A stretch of DNA of 36,490 nt from Bacillota bacterium (GTDB lineage Bacteria > Bacillota > Clostridia > Lachnospirales > Lachnospiraceae), in contig JAEZLZ010000041.1 of NCBI GenBank assembly GCA_023415055.1, positions 1 through 36,490 of the forward strand. Reading direction: 5' to 3'. Position numbers and translations under genes: made by a program. Below are positions 16,239 through 24,383 of this stretch, one piece after another. Under the pieces are notes generated by a model, which saw nothing but the letters and a program-made list of their open reading frames with translations, was not told the DNA's origin and ran no database searches. The first letter of the stretch is position 1; each line of letters starts with the position of its first letter.

Positions 16239-17693
16239 TCAAGCCATTTTGCTGATCAGACTGCCCATATAGTAGAAGCCTTTGCTCTCATCAAGATATA
16301 CTTCCACAATTTTGCCAATTAATTCATGTGATCCCTTAAAATGTACTAAAATATTATTGCTTAACCGTCCGGTCAAGAACCCGGAATTCTGCTCACTTAC
16401 TTCCTCCACAAGTACCTTCTGTACGGTATGAACTTCCTTACCTGCTGATTTTGCAGAGCTTTCCTGCACCTCCTTCAGAAGGCGATCGAACCGCTCATTT
16501 GCAACTGAATCCTCCACCTGCCCTTCCATGGTTGCTGCAGGGGTTCCTGTCCTTTTTGAATATAGGAAGGTGAAGGCGCTGTCATAACCGACCTTCCTTA
16601 TCACATCAAGTGTCTCTTCAAAGTCCTCTTCTGTCTCTCCCGGGAAACCAACGATGATATCTGTGGTTAAAGAGATATCCGGTACTGAAGCACGGATCTT
16701 GTCCACCAATTCAAGATAGCTTTCCTTGGTATACTTTCGGTTCATAATCTTCAACAGTCTTGAACTTCCGGATTGAATCGGCAGATGCAGATGCTTACAG
16801 ATCTTTCTGCTGTTCTTCATTACCTCAATCAGTTCCTCGGACAGATCCTTCGGGTGGGAGGTCATAAAGCGGATACGTTCTATCCCATCAATTTTCTCTA
16901 TCTCCTGCAATAATGCAGCAAAGGTCATCGGCTGTTCCAGGTTTTTACCGTAGGAATTTACATTCTGACCAAGGAGCATGATCTCGACTACTCCGTCCTT
17001 AGCGAGATTCCGGATCTCATCCAGAATATCCTCCGGATTACGGCTTCGTTCTCTTCCTCTTACATAAGGCACGATGCAATAGCTGCAAAAATTATTGCAG
17101 CCGAACATAATATTTACGCCTGCTTTGAAATGATATTTACGCTCATTCGGAAGATTTTCTACAATCATCTGGGTATCCTTCCAGAGATCGATTACCATTC
17201 GTTTGGAATCAAGACGGGTCAGTAACAGCTCTGCCAGCTTAAAGATATTATGAGTTCCAAAAATGATATCGACAAACCGATAGCTGCTCTTGATCTTCTC
17301 TACTGCAGTTGCTTCCTGCATCATACAGCCACAAAGTGCAATGATCATGCCGGGATGCTTCTGCTTCAGCTTTCCTGAATAGCCCAGTCTTCCAAAGACG
17401 CGGTTATTTGCATTCTCCCTAACGGTACAGGTATTATAGATCACAAAATCAGCATCTTCCGATTCCGTCTCCGTATAACCGATCTGTTTTAAGATTCCGG
17501 CAATTTTCTCCGAGTCACGGCTGTTCATCTGACAACCAAAGGTAGTAATACAATAGGTTAACGGTCGTTGATACTTTTCTCTCATAAGTTTTACTGCTTC
17601 TCTGCATTTTGCGATGTAATACCATTGACGTTTCGGTTCCTCCATCGGAGGCTCCTTGGTCAAATCTATATTATCCAAATTAAATTCCAACAT
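16239..17693 (-). CDS. miaB: tRNA-2-methylthio-N6-dimethylallyladenosine synthase
   Basis: 484 residues. This radical SAM methylthiotransferase adds a methylthio group to i6A37 of tRNAs. The N-terminal UPF0004 domain carries the auxiliary cluster cysteines in TFGCQMNSRDSE, YNTCTVRENA and LCGCMMQE. The radical SAM motif is GCNNFCSYCIVPYVRGRERSR, with SHPKDLS and DIIVGFPGETEEDF in the barrel. The C-terminal TRAM domain ends near the stop. An N-terminal extension of about 45 residues before the first cysteine domain is usual for clostridial MiaB. I chose the ATG at 17693, with GGAGAGG four bases upstream; an in-frame ATG at 17717 is possible. It has its own promoter. Confidence 0.95.
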   Translation of the reverse strand: MLEFNLDNIDLTKEPPMEEPKRQWYYIAKCREAVKLMREKYQRPLTYCITTFGCQMNSRDSEKIAGILKQIGYTETESEDADFVIYNTCTVRENANNRVFGRLGYSGKLKQKHPGMIIALCGCMMQEATAVEKIKSSYRFVDIIFGTHNIFKLAELLLTRLDSKRMVIDLWKDTQMIVENLPNERKYHFKAGVNIMFGCNNFCSYCIVPYVRGRERSRNPEDILDEIRNLAKDGVVEIMLLGQNVNSYGKNLEQPMTFAALLQEIEKIDGIERIRFMTSHPKDLSEELIEVMKNSRKICKHLHLPIQSGSSRLLKIMNRKYTKESYLELVDKIRASVPDISLTTDIIVGFPGETEEDFEETLDVIRKVGYDSAFTFLYSKRTGTPAATMEGQVEDSVANERFDRLLKEVQESSAKSAGKEVHTVQKVLVEEVSEQNSGFLTGRLSNNILVHFKGSHELIGKIVEVYLDESKGFYYMGSLISKMA

Positions 17694-17724
17694 AAATCCT
17701 CTCCATTCAAAAATCATATACTTA

Positions 17725-17754
17725 TGTATACCATTTTTCGATAGGGTTTGTAAA
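17725..17754 (-). promoter_or_regulatory. Probable sigma-A promoter of miaB
   Basis: On the minus strand, TTTACA (17749-17754), 18 bases, TATACA (17725-17730). This leaves a leader of about 25 bases to the ATG at 17693. The upstream peptidase gene ends only 30 bases before it. Confidence 0.55.
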
Positions 17755-17784
17755 CAGTATTTTTGATTTTATAAGACCATCCAA

Positions 17785-18750
17785 TCATAGCAGCATAAAT
17801 CCAAATTCCGAAATCAGGAGTCTGAGTTCTTTAAAGGTAGATAGCTGGTAGGAATTTTGTAATGGAAATTCAGCCTCATCCTCCACTGTCTCAATCGTAA
17901 TTGCAGGCTTATGAAAGGTTTCACTATAATAATGAACCGTGTTGCCACCGGTGTCTCCGGGATCAATCTCCTCCTGTGGGGGTACCAGTGTGTAACCTGT
18001 GAGCTCACACATTCGTTTTGCAAGCTCAAATTGTCTCTCATTATAGCTGTCCGGCATTCTATTGCGATAGTAATAGATCTCTCTGCCCCTTGAGTGAAAA
18101 TCCAGAAAACCAAGGCTTGGATATTCGTGGAAAAGTCGTATCAAAGCTTGTGTTTCATTCTCACTGGCAGGATAATCCCTTTCAAATTTTTTGCACCAGA
18201 ACTGACTCGGAAAATTACGGTTAATATCCACTCCTCTGGCATTCTCCTTCCACTCGATCGGATTCTTTCCTTTTTCTTCACAAAGTGTTCTTAACTTTAA
18301 ATCACGGATTGATTTATAACCATACCGGGCAATCATATACCCGTCCGGATTAAGTAACGGAACAAAAAGTATGGTATAGGTTTGCAGGAGTTCAAAGATG
18401 CAGGCACCATACATCATTTTCTCGTATTCCTCCTTCAGATGTACGTTTGGTGAACTCAGCTTTCTCTTTAGATTCAATCGCTGCTGACGATAATTGATAT
18501 AGAGATCTGCGTAATACTCGATCATCCGAAGCAACACAACCGGATTGACGGTTTCTCTGGCATGTACTCCGCCGCAGCATATGATATGCTTCTGTCCCAA
18601 ACCCAGCTTTAGTAAAATAATGTCACGATTGTCATGGGATACGCCAATCGTGACACATTTTAAAATAGTATCATAATGCTTTGTTAGATCTCTGGCAGCC
18701 TTCACTAATTTATCATAATGATAATCCGATTCTTCTAGATTAATAATCAT
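17785..18750 (-). CDS. M14 family zinc carboxypeptidase
   Basis: 321 residues. Zinc ligands are H63 and E66 (GVHARET) and H219 (DFHSRG). R178 lies in DINRNFP, and the general base is E287 in TIETVED. These define a complete M14 peptidase. LNPDGY and the overall layout resemble bacterial gamma-D-glutamyl-diaminopimelate peptidases (ENP1/YqgT type), which cut peptidoglycan stem peptides. There is no signal peptide and no LysM domain, so it should act in the cytoplasm, perhaps on recycled muropeptides; that is inference. The ribosome site before the ATG at 18750 is weak (GGTG, about eight bases). It precedes miaB by about 90 bases, with miaB having its own promoter. Confidence 0.87.
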   Translation of the reverse strand: MIINLEESDYHYDKLVKAARDLTKHYDTILKCVTIGVSHDNRDIILLKLGLGQKHIICCGGVHARETVNPVVLLRMIEYYADLYINYRQQRLNLKRKLSSPNVHLKEEYEKMMYGACIFELLQTYTILFVPLLNPDGYMIARYGYKSIRDLKLRTLCEEKGKNPIEWKENARGVDINRNFPSQFWCKKFERDYPASENETQALIRLFHEYPSLGFLDFHSRGREIYYYRNRMPDSYNERQFELAKRMCELTGYTLVPPQEEIDPGDTGGNTVHYYSETFHKPAITIETVEDEAEFPLQNSYQLSTFKELRLLISEFGFMLL

Positions 18751-19083
18751 ATTTGAACACCATAAAATAATTCTTCAAATCATTCTATGCCCATCTCCCC
18801 GATCTATGACCGTTCACACCTATTAATTACCCATTTAACTGTAAAATAAATAAATAAATAAACAATAAAAGTTTCGATACTACAAAAATCATTACACAAT
18901 AAAATATAGCGATAAGCTATTACCTACTAAAGATTTAGATAGTCCCAATCCTCATATCGTGTAAGCTAATCGCCATCGTGCCGTATTATAAATTATGACT
19001 CGAATATGGATATACCCCCCATAGTCCATAGGCCATATACTATGTATGATAAATATGCCATAAATTATTCATAAAGTAGAATG
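18751..19083. other. Noncoding, repeat-containing gap
   Basis: No supported gene. It contains four AAAT units at about 18843-18860 and a CCCCCC tract at 19015-19020. Three 7-base tandem units follow (CCATAGT, CCATAGG, CCATATA at 19019-19039). The upstream region of the peptidase gene shows no clear promoter. Confidence 0.6.
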
Positions 19084-19191
19084 GTGAATAAACGTGCAGG
19101 GTATGCAGATTGCGCCGACCGGCCTCATGCGGATGCAATGCTCCGCATGAGGGAAAGGCAATCTATCTGTATACCCTGTTCATTTATTCAC
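19084..19191. repeat. Long imperfect inverted repeat (108 bases)
   Basis: Two 50-base arms begin GTGAATAAA and end TTTATTCAC. The arms match at 9 of the first 10 bases, 8 of the next 10 (CAGGGTA shared), then CAGAT. The innermost 10-11 bases pair perfectly (CCTCATGCGGA/TCCGCATGAGG) around TGCAATGC. Several differences would be G-U pairs in RNA. It lies just past hflC, but there is no T run after it, so it is not a classical terminator. It could be a small MITE-like or REP-like element or a structured RNA. Confidence 0.75.
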
Positions 19192-19235
19192 TATAGCAAT
19201 ATCATCTATAGCCACATCACCTATAGCCATATCTT
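19191..19235. repeat. Three 15-base tandem repeats
   Basis: Units at 19191-19205, 19206-19220 and 19221-19235 follow the pattern CTATAGCCAYATCAY with one to three differences each. They start at the last base of the long inverted repeat and end 16 bases before the hflC stop. Similar text (ATAGGCCATATACTATGTA) lies on the other flank at about 19028-19045. Confidence 0.8.
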
Positions 19236-19250
19236 ATGTACATCGGAACC

Positions 19251-20132
19251 TTATTTTACGTTATAGAAAATCTGTGCAATCGGTGAATCCTTTGAAAGAA
19301 TTAAAGTCTTATTTTCACCGCTTAACGATGCCTTGGCAGTTTCGAGAGATCGTACAAAGGTATAGAAATCGCTCTTTGATTTGTCAGAATAAGCCTTAGA
19401 AAGCACTCTCATGTATTCTGCTTCTCCTTCTGCTATGATTTGAGCTGCCTCTGCTTCTGCATTCGAGACACTGATGGCTACTTCTTTGTCCGTGGTGTTA
19501 CGAATTTTCTGCGCCTCTGATTCACCCTCTGCAGTATAGGTTGCTGCAATCTGAGCTCGTTCCGAAATCATACGTTCAAATACTGCGTTCTTATTATCAC
19601 TGGGAAGATCCAGATGCTTTGTCTCTACAGAAATTAATTCAATTCCGTATTGCTCCATCGTCGTACCGATATTCTCCATAAAGGCTTGATTCAATTCACC
19701 ATCTCTACCACTGATGACATCAGCCTGGGACATACTGCTGATAACATTTTTCATGGCATTGTATACAGTGGAATCTAGTCTTCCTTCTGCCAAAGCAACA
19801 GAAGAATTCAGCGTCTGAGCAAACAGTATGGGGTTTTTGATTTTCCAAAGAACATAGCTGTCTGCTACCATGGTCTTCTTATCCATGGTAATTACATCTG
19901 ATTCCTGCATATCGTAAAACTGAATATTCTTCGGTAATACATCCACTGTTTCGATAAAGGGGGTTCGAAGTGTTAAACCTGCTACGCTGTTTACCCGTTC
20001 GATTTTACCAAAGCGTTTCACTAAGGTATATTCATTCTCTCTCGTTACAATCGTGGAAGAAACTAAGGTAATTGCACCGGCAATGAGTAGGATAAGTATA
20101 AGAATTCCGGTCACTCCTTTTATTTTTTTCAT
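19251..20132 (-). CDS. hflC: SPFH-domain protein HflC
   Basis: 293 residues. One N-terminal membrane helix (about 8-28) is followed by an SPFH/band 7 domain (NEYTLVKRFGKIERV...GLTLRTPFIETVDVLPKNIQFYD...MVADSYVLWKI) and a long helical region rich in Ala and Glu (about 190-260). In E. coli HflC joins HflK in a large membrane cage around FtsH and modulates its proteolysis. Its ATG overlaps the hflK stop by one base (TAATG), with GGAGG nine bases upstream, so equal synthesis is expected. An ftsH gene is not in the window. It is the last gene before the repeat region. Confidence 0.93.
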   Translation of the reverse strand: MKKIKGVTGILILILLIAGAITLVSSTIVTRENEYTLVKRFGKIERVNSVAGLTLRTPFIETVDVLPKNIQFYDMQESDVITMDKKTMVADSYVLWKIKNPILFAQTLNSSVALAEGRLDSTVYNAMKNVISSMSQADVISGRDGELNQAFMENIGTTMEQYGIELISVETKHLDLPSDNKNAVFERMISERAQIAATYTAEGESEAQKIRNTTDKEVAISVSNAEAEAAQIIAEGEAEYMRVLSKAYSDKSKSDFYTFVRSLETAKASLSGENKTLILSKDSPIAQIFYNVK

Positions 20133-21100
20133 TACTTCGTGCCTCCTTCCAGTAGACTGTCTAGCGGCAGAAGCTTCTGAACATCACCTTCGCCACTGTC
20201 TATGATGACCTTGAGGGATGGTAGAACATCCTCCATTGTCTCATAGAACATACGTTGTTTTGTAATCAATGGATATTTTAGGTATTCTGAGTACATTTCG
20301 TTAAACCGGGATACCTCAGCATTCGCTTCATTAATTCGCTGAGTTTTTGTGGTCTGTGCATTCTGAAGTATCTTATCAACCTGCGCCTCCGCCTTAGGTA
20401 GCTGTTCATTACGGTATTTATTTGCATTGTTTACTGCGGTTTCTTTTCCTTGTTTTGCTGTTTCTACCGATTTGAAGGCTTCCATAACTGCATCTGTCGG
20501 CGGTTCAGAATCTTGAATCGTGATATTTACTAATTGAATACCGATATTCTGTTTCTCAAGCTTTTCAAGTATCGCAGACTTGATGGCAGATTGGATCTCA
20601 TATTTACCGGTTGTTATTACGCTGTCGACATCATAACCGCCAACCACCATTCGAATACTACTCTGTGCGATGTTCTTTAGTATAGTAACCGGTTCCTCGG
20701 ATGCATATAATGCTTTGACCGGATCAGAAACCTTATATTCCACGAAAAAATCAACATTGACAAAGTTAAAGTCCTTTGTGATCATCATGGATTCTATCGG
20801 CAATCTCTCACCGGTCTCCATATCATAACCAATGGAAAAGCTTTTAATTGTTGTATCCACTTTTTGTACCTTTTGAATCAACGGAATCTTAAAATGCAGA
20901 CCCGCACTGCTCACTGTCTTAGCAACACCAAAGGTTGTTACCACAGCCTGCTCCTGCTCTTTGATTTCAAAAAAAGCACTGGAGGATAAAATAATAATTG
21001 CTAAGATTACTGCCAGGACAAGAAACAATTTACCAAAACGCTTGATAAAATTGCTAAAATTATTCCCGGAAGGAAAATCATAAACCTTCTTTTCTTCCAT
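20132..21100 (-). CDS. hflK: SPFH-domain protein HflK
   Basis: 322 residues. Membrane helix at about 24-46, then SPFH domain (EIKEQEQAVVTTFGVAKTVSSAGLHFKIP, then KVDTTIKSFSIGYD) and a helical C-terminal coil with KQGKETAVNNANKYRNEQLPKAEAQ, close to the HflK pattern. It lacks the Gly/Pro-rich cytoplasmic extension of proteobacterial HflK, as in other Gram-positive homologues. It partners HflC, encoded immediately downstream. The ATG at 21100 has GAGGA seven bases upstream. A TATAAT-like box is present at about 21165-21170 without a convincing -35. The gap to proA on the upstream side is 116 bases with no obvious terminator. Confidence 0.92.
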   Translation of the reverse strand: MEEKKVYDFPSGNNFSNFIKRFGKLFLVLAVILAIIILSSSAFFEIKEQEQAVVTTFGVAKTVSSAGLHFKIPLIQKVQKVDTTIKSFSIGYDMETGERLPIESMMITKDFNFVNVDFFVEYKVSDPVKALYASEEPVTILKNIAQSSIRMVVGGYDVDSVITTGKYEIQSAIKSAILEKLEKQNIGIQLVNITIQDSEPPTDAVMEAFKSVETAKQGKETAVNNANKYRNEQLPKAEAQVDKILQNAQTTKTQRINEANAEVSRFNEMYSEYLKYPLITKQRMFYETMEDVLPSLKVIIDSGEGDVQKLLPLDSLLEGGTK

Positions 21101-21216
21101 TTTCTATTCCTCATTCTTCCCTTTTAAATAATAAATTGCTTAACAGTACATAACCATAAATGACCGAATTATAATACTGCTTTCTTTCATATGATCGCCA
21201 CTATATTATTGGCTTT

Positions 21217-22464
21217 CTATTTTCGGATTTGACCATTTCCGAATATGATATATTTGATGGTAGTTAAGGCCTTCAGCCCCATCGGTCCTCTGGCATGAAG
21301 CTTCTGTGTACTGATACCGATCTCAGCTCCAAAGCCAAATTCATTACCGTCAGTGAATCGTGTTGAGGCGTTCACATAAACTGCAGCAGAATCAATCTCA
21401 TTCAAGAATTTCATAGCATGATCGTAATCCTTTGTTACGATTGCCTCTGAATGCTTCGTACTGTACTGATTGATATGAGCAATTGCTTCCTCAATACGAT
21501 CGACTACCTTCAAGGATATGATCTTATCCAGATATTCTGTCGCATAGTCCTCCATTGATGCCGGAACGAGACCCTCATGCAGCGCACATGCCCGTTCATC
21601 CGCACGGATCTCAATCTCCTTTCCGTGTAGTCTGTCATAGAGAAGAGGCAGAAATTCCTTCAGTATTTTCGAGTGAAGCACTAAGGATTCACAAGCATTA
21701 CATACTCCAAGGCGTTGTGTCTTCGCATTATCGATGACATCCAGAGCCATATTAAGATCGGCAAATTCATCGACATATACATGACAGTTACCGGTTCCGG
21801 TCTCTATGACCGGGATCGTACTGTTCTCCACTACCGTCTTAATCAGTCCGGCACCGCCACGGGGAATCAGTACATCAATATATTGATTCAGCCTCATGAA
21901 ATCTCTTGCAACCTCTCTGGAGGTATCCTCCACCAGGGCTACAGCATCCTCTGTAACGCCTGCACTTCTTAGACCATTACGAAGCGCGTTAATGATCGCC
22001 TTATTCGAATTAATCGCATCGCTTCCACCGCGAAGTATCACAGCATTCCCTGTCTTAAAGCAAAGGCAGAAGGCATCTGCTGTTACATTCGGTCTTGATT
22101 CATAGATGATGCCGATCACTCCTAAGGGAACTACCTTCTGGCCGATTGTCAGACCATTAGGGCGAACAGTCATAGACAGCACTTCTCCGATCGGATCCGG
22201 TAATGTACAGATTTGGAGAATCCCATCTGCCATATCGCGAAGTCGTTCCGGGGTCAGCCTAAGTCTATCGATCAAAGAACTTTTCACCTCATTTGCAAGT
22301 GCTTGTTTCACATCTGCTTCATTTGCTGAGAGAATCTCTGCTTCCGCATCTAAGAGTGCTTTTGCGCAGGCTCTCAAGGCACTATTTTTTTCTTCCTGCC
22401 CGAGAAGATTCAACACAGTTGCTGCTTTCTTCGCATTGCTTCCCAGCTGTTCCAGATAATTCAT
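21217..22464 (-). CDS. proA: Gamma-glutamyl phosphate reductase
   Basis: 415 residues, the normal length. It reduces glutamyl 5-phosphate to glutamate semialdehyde with NADPH, the second step of proline synthesis. Motifs of the aldehyde dehydrogenase-like family are clear: PLGVIGIIYESRPNVTADAF, NAVILRGGSDAINSN, LIPRGGAGLIKTV, the catalytic cysteine in KTQRLGVCNACESLV, and the C-terminal FTDGNEFGFGAEIGISTQKLHARGPMGL. The ATG at 22464 has AGGAGG five to six bases upstream. It starts 31 bases beyond the fthC stop. The order proB-ynzC-fthC-proA suggests a single unit with two non-proline genes inside it. Confidence 0.97.
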   Translation of the reverse strand: MNYLEQLGSNAKKAATVLNLLGQEEKNSALRACAKALLDAEAEILSANEADVKQALANEVKSSLIDRLRLTPERLRDMADGILQICTLPDPIGEVLSMTVRPNGLTIGQKVVPLGVIGIIYESRPNVTADAFCLCFKTGNAVILRGGSDAINSNKAIINALRNGLRSAGVTEDAVALVEDTSREVARDFMRLNQYIDVLIPRGGAGLIKTVVENSTIPVIETGTGNCHVYVDEFADLNMALDVIDNAKTQRLGVCNACESLVLHSKILKEFLPLLYDRLHGKEIEIRADERACALHEGLVPASMEDYATEYLDKIISLKVVDRIEEAIAHINQYSTKHSEAIVTKDYDHAMKFLNEIDSAAVYVNASTRFTDGNEFGFGAEIGISTQKLHARGPMGLKALTTIKYIIFGNGQIRK

Positions 22465-22495
22465 ATTGTTCCTCCTCTCACATCTCTTCCTTAAT

Positions 22496-23104
22496 CTATT
22501 GAAATTGATTTCTTTCTGCGATGCAGTCTATTCTCTTTGTAGGCGTAAGGATCGCATCCGCTTTTATATCATATTTCTCCGCCTTTATTTGATCAACTAG
22601 CTGAAAATCGTAACATACGGCAAGCTTATAGAAGGAAACCTCAGTATATTTCCCAAAGAATTTATCGTAATACCCTGCACCATAGCCGATCCGGTTTCCT
22701 TGTAGATCAAATGCCAGGCCAGGCAGTACCATGAATCGTTTAACAAAAGAATGGTGCACATCCTGAAAATCATAACATTCTGCCGGATCCGAGAAAGGCT
22801 CCGGCACACCGAATTTGCTTGGATGTAAATTCTCTAACCGCTCAAACCGATAAAATTCCATCCCTGCATTCTCTTCAATTCTTGGTATATAGACCTTTTT
22901 CTTATCTATGAGAGCCTGTAAAAGTATCGGATGGGTATCTACCTCGGAGCCGAAGGAAACAAAGCAAAACAACTCCTCACATTGTTTATATTCCGGTGTT
23001 TGCAGGAAGCTCTTAACAATTGTCTCGTTAAAAGCACTGCGTTCCAAAGAGGTAAGGCTATTTCTCTGAGCTTTCATCCATTTGCGAATTTCGGTCTTTG
23101 TCAT
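22496..23104 (-). CDS. fthC: 5-formyltetrahydrofolate cyclo-ligase
   Basis: 202 residues. It uses ATP to convert 5-formyl-THF to 5,10-methenyl-THF, returning a stored folate to the one-carbon pool. Family features seen are the N-terminal KTEIRKWMKAQRNSL, FVSFGSEVDTHPIL, and the nucleotide/phosphate-binding signature GNRIGYGAGYYDKFF (about 138-152), with a late DAILTPTKRI. The ATG at 23104 has AGGATG about nine bases upstream. It lies between ynzC and proA, probably in the same transcript; proximity to proline genes probably reflects operon sharing rather than a shared pathway. Confidence 0.93.
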   Translation of the reverse strand: MTKTEIRKWMKAQRNSLTSLERSAFNETIVKSFLQTPEYKQCEELFCFVSFGSEVDTHPILLQALIDKKKVYIPRIEENAGMEFYRFERLENLHPSKFGVPEPFSDPAECYDFQDVHHSFVKRFMVLPGLAFDLQGNRIGYGAGYYDKFFGKYTEVSFYKLAVCYDFQLVDQIKAEKYDIKADAILTPTKRIDCIAERNQFQ

Positions 23105-23190
23105 ATCATATCATCCTATTCTTAGAGAATCCTATCGGCTATCATTAAAGTGAGGTTATAGAATTCTTATCTCTTTTTAAGGAACCTTTT

Positions 23191-23400
23191 CTACTTCTTT
23201 CTGCGATCCGACACCTTTGTTACAGTGCCATCCGGATCTACGATTGATACATTTTCCAGCGTACCTCTCAGGTTTTGACGAATGGCAGCGACATATTCCT
23301 GTCGCAGCTTTGCCTGCTCTTCCTTCTCCTCCTCGGTCAAACCCAGAAGCTTGGATTTACTATAAAGTTCATTAATTCTTGTAATTCTCTGATCGTCCAT
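23191..23400 (-). CDS. ynzC: DUF896 family protein (YnzC-like)
   Basis: 69 residues, a small charged helical protein. The pattern RITRINELYSKSKLLGLTEEEK, LRQEYVAAIRQNLRGTLENVSIVDPDG is the DUF896/UPF0291 signature; Bacillus YnzC is a two-helix hairpin of unknown function linked to the SOS-induced yneA operon. No enzymatic motif is visible. The ATG at 23400 has AAAGG about ten bases upstream. It is 38 bases downstream of proB and 86 upstream of fthC. Confidence 0.9.
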   Translation of the reverse strand: MDDQRITRINELYSKSKLLGLTEEEKEEQAKLRQEYVAAIRQNLRGTLENVSIVDPDGTVTKVSDRRKK

Positions 23401-23438
23401 AATCTGTACCTTTCTATTCTATATTCGATTCAATCTCA

Positions 23439-24296
23439 CTATTTTTGATATTGCTTTGAAACAATGTAATCCATAATATTAAAATTATCCTTCAGATGAG
23501 CCTGGAACAAGGTTCCTATTTCGTTGCCTCCCATGATGGAAATGATATTCTGTACATCCTCTCCATTGGTAATAACCATATCAGCACCGGAAGCGGTTGC
23601 TATTCTTGCCGCAGATACCTTGGTGGTCATTCCACCGGTTCCTACAGAGCTGGCAGAATCCTTTGCCATACCGACAAGCTCTTCATTTATCACCGGTACA
23701 CAGTAGATTAGTCTGGCATCCTTATTCGTATGCGGATCATCGGTATATAGCCCGTCAATATCGGATAACAGAATCAATAAATCACCCTCTACTAAGGCAG
23801 TAACAATTGCGGATAAGGTATCATTATCACCGAAATCAAGATCTAATTCGTCGGTGGAAACGGTATCATTCTCGTTAACAATCGGAATTACACCCATGGA
23901 AAATAACTCTTCAAAGGTGTTCTTTGCATTCGTTCTGCTGATATCATTGATCATTGTATACTTGGTCATAAGTATTTGTGCAGCTGTCTGGTTGTACTCG
24001 GCAAACAGCTTCTGATATACCATCATGAGGCTTGCCTGCCCGACTGCTGCACAAGCTTGCTTCACCGATCTCTTCGTTGGGCGTTCTTTAATGCCGAGCG
24101 CTTTTCTTCCCACTGCAATCGCACCGGAGGTGACCAGTACCACATCCTTACCCTGGTTGTGCAGATCGGTAAGAATACGAATCAATCGTTCCATCTTAAT
24201 CAGATTTAGACTACCTGTTTCCGGATGAGTCAAGGATGATGATCCAATTTTTATGATAATTCTTTTTTTATTTTTTAGTAATTCTCTTTCCTGCAT
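23439..24296 (-). CDS. proB: Glutamate 5-kinase (no PUA domain)
   Basis: 285 residues. It phosphorylates glutamate to glutamyl 5-phosphate, the feedback-controlled first step of proline synthesis. The amino acid kinase fold is complete: RIIIKIGSSSLTHPETG, LVTSGAIAVGRKALG, PIVNENDTVSTDELDLDFGDNDTLSA, LLSDIDGLYTDDP and GTGGMTTKVSAARIA. The C-terminal PUA domain of the approximately 370-residue enzymes is absent, which is known in other ProB proteins. The ATG at 24296 has AGGAGG eight bases upstream. It heads the unit proB-ynzC-fthC-proA. Confidence 0.96.
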   Translation of the reverse strand: MQERELLKNKKRIIIKIGSSSLTHPETGSLNLIKMERLIRILTDLHNQGKDVVLVTSGAIAVGRKALGIKERPTKRSVKQACAAVGQASLMMVYQKLFAEYNQTAAQILMTKYTMINDISRTNAKNTFEELFSMGVIPIVNENDTVSTDELDLDFGDNDTLSAIVTALVEGDLLILLSDIDGLYTDDPHTNKDARLIYCVPVINEELVGMAKDSASSVGTGGMTTKVSAARIATASGADMVITNGEDVQNIISIMGGNEIGTLFQAHLKDNFNIMDYIVSKQYQK

Positions 24297-24341
24297 AAAC
24301 GAAGCCTCCTGATCTTTTATCTGTTTCGGTAATTAGTAATA

Positions 24342-24371
24342 TTTATCTTAATTCATCTGCTGCAATGTCAA
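24342..24371 (-). promoter_or_regulatory. Probable promoter of the proB unit
   Basis: On the minus strand, a perfect TTGACA (24366-24371), 18 bases, GATAAA (24342-24347); a TAAGAT at 15-base spacing is an alternative. The -35 box lies just past the stop codon of the upstream flavoprotein gene. I see no T-box stem or antiterminator in the short leader. Confidence 0.5.
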
Positions 24372-24383
24372 ATGAGTGAAATC

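Noticed and set aside
19191..19235. Tandem repeats as a CRISPR array
   Set aside because: The 15-base units are contiguous with no spacers, and no cas genes are present.
19081..19266. 61-codon plus-strand open frame with a YSHI repeat
   Set aside because: The repeat is just the translation of the 15-base tandem DNA units, and the frame spans the long inverted repeat and the hflC end.
24297..24383. T-box or riboswitch before proB
   Set aside because: The leader is under 60 bases and shows no T-box sequence or stacked stems.
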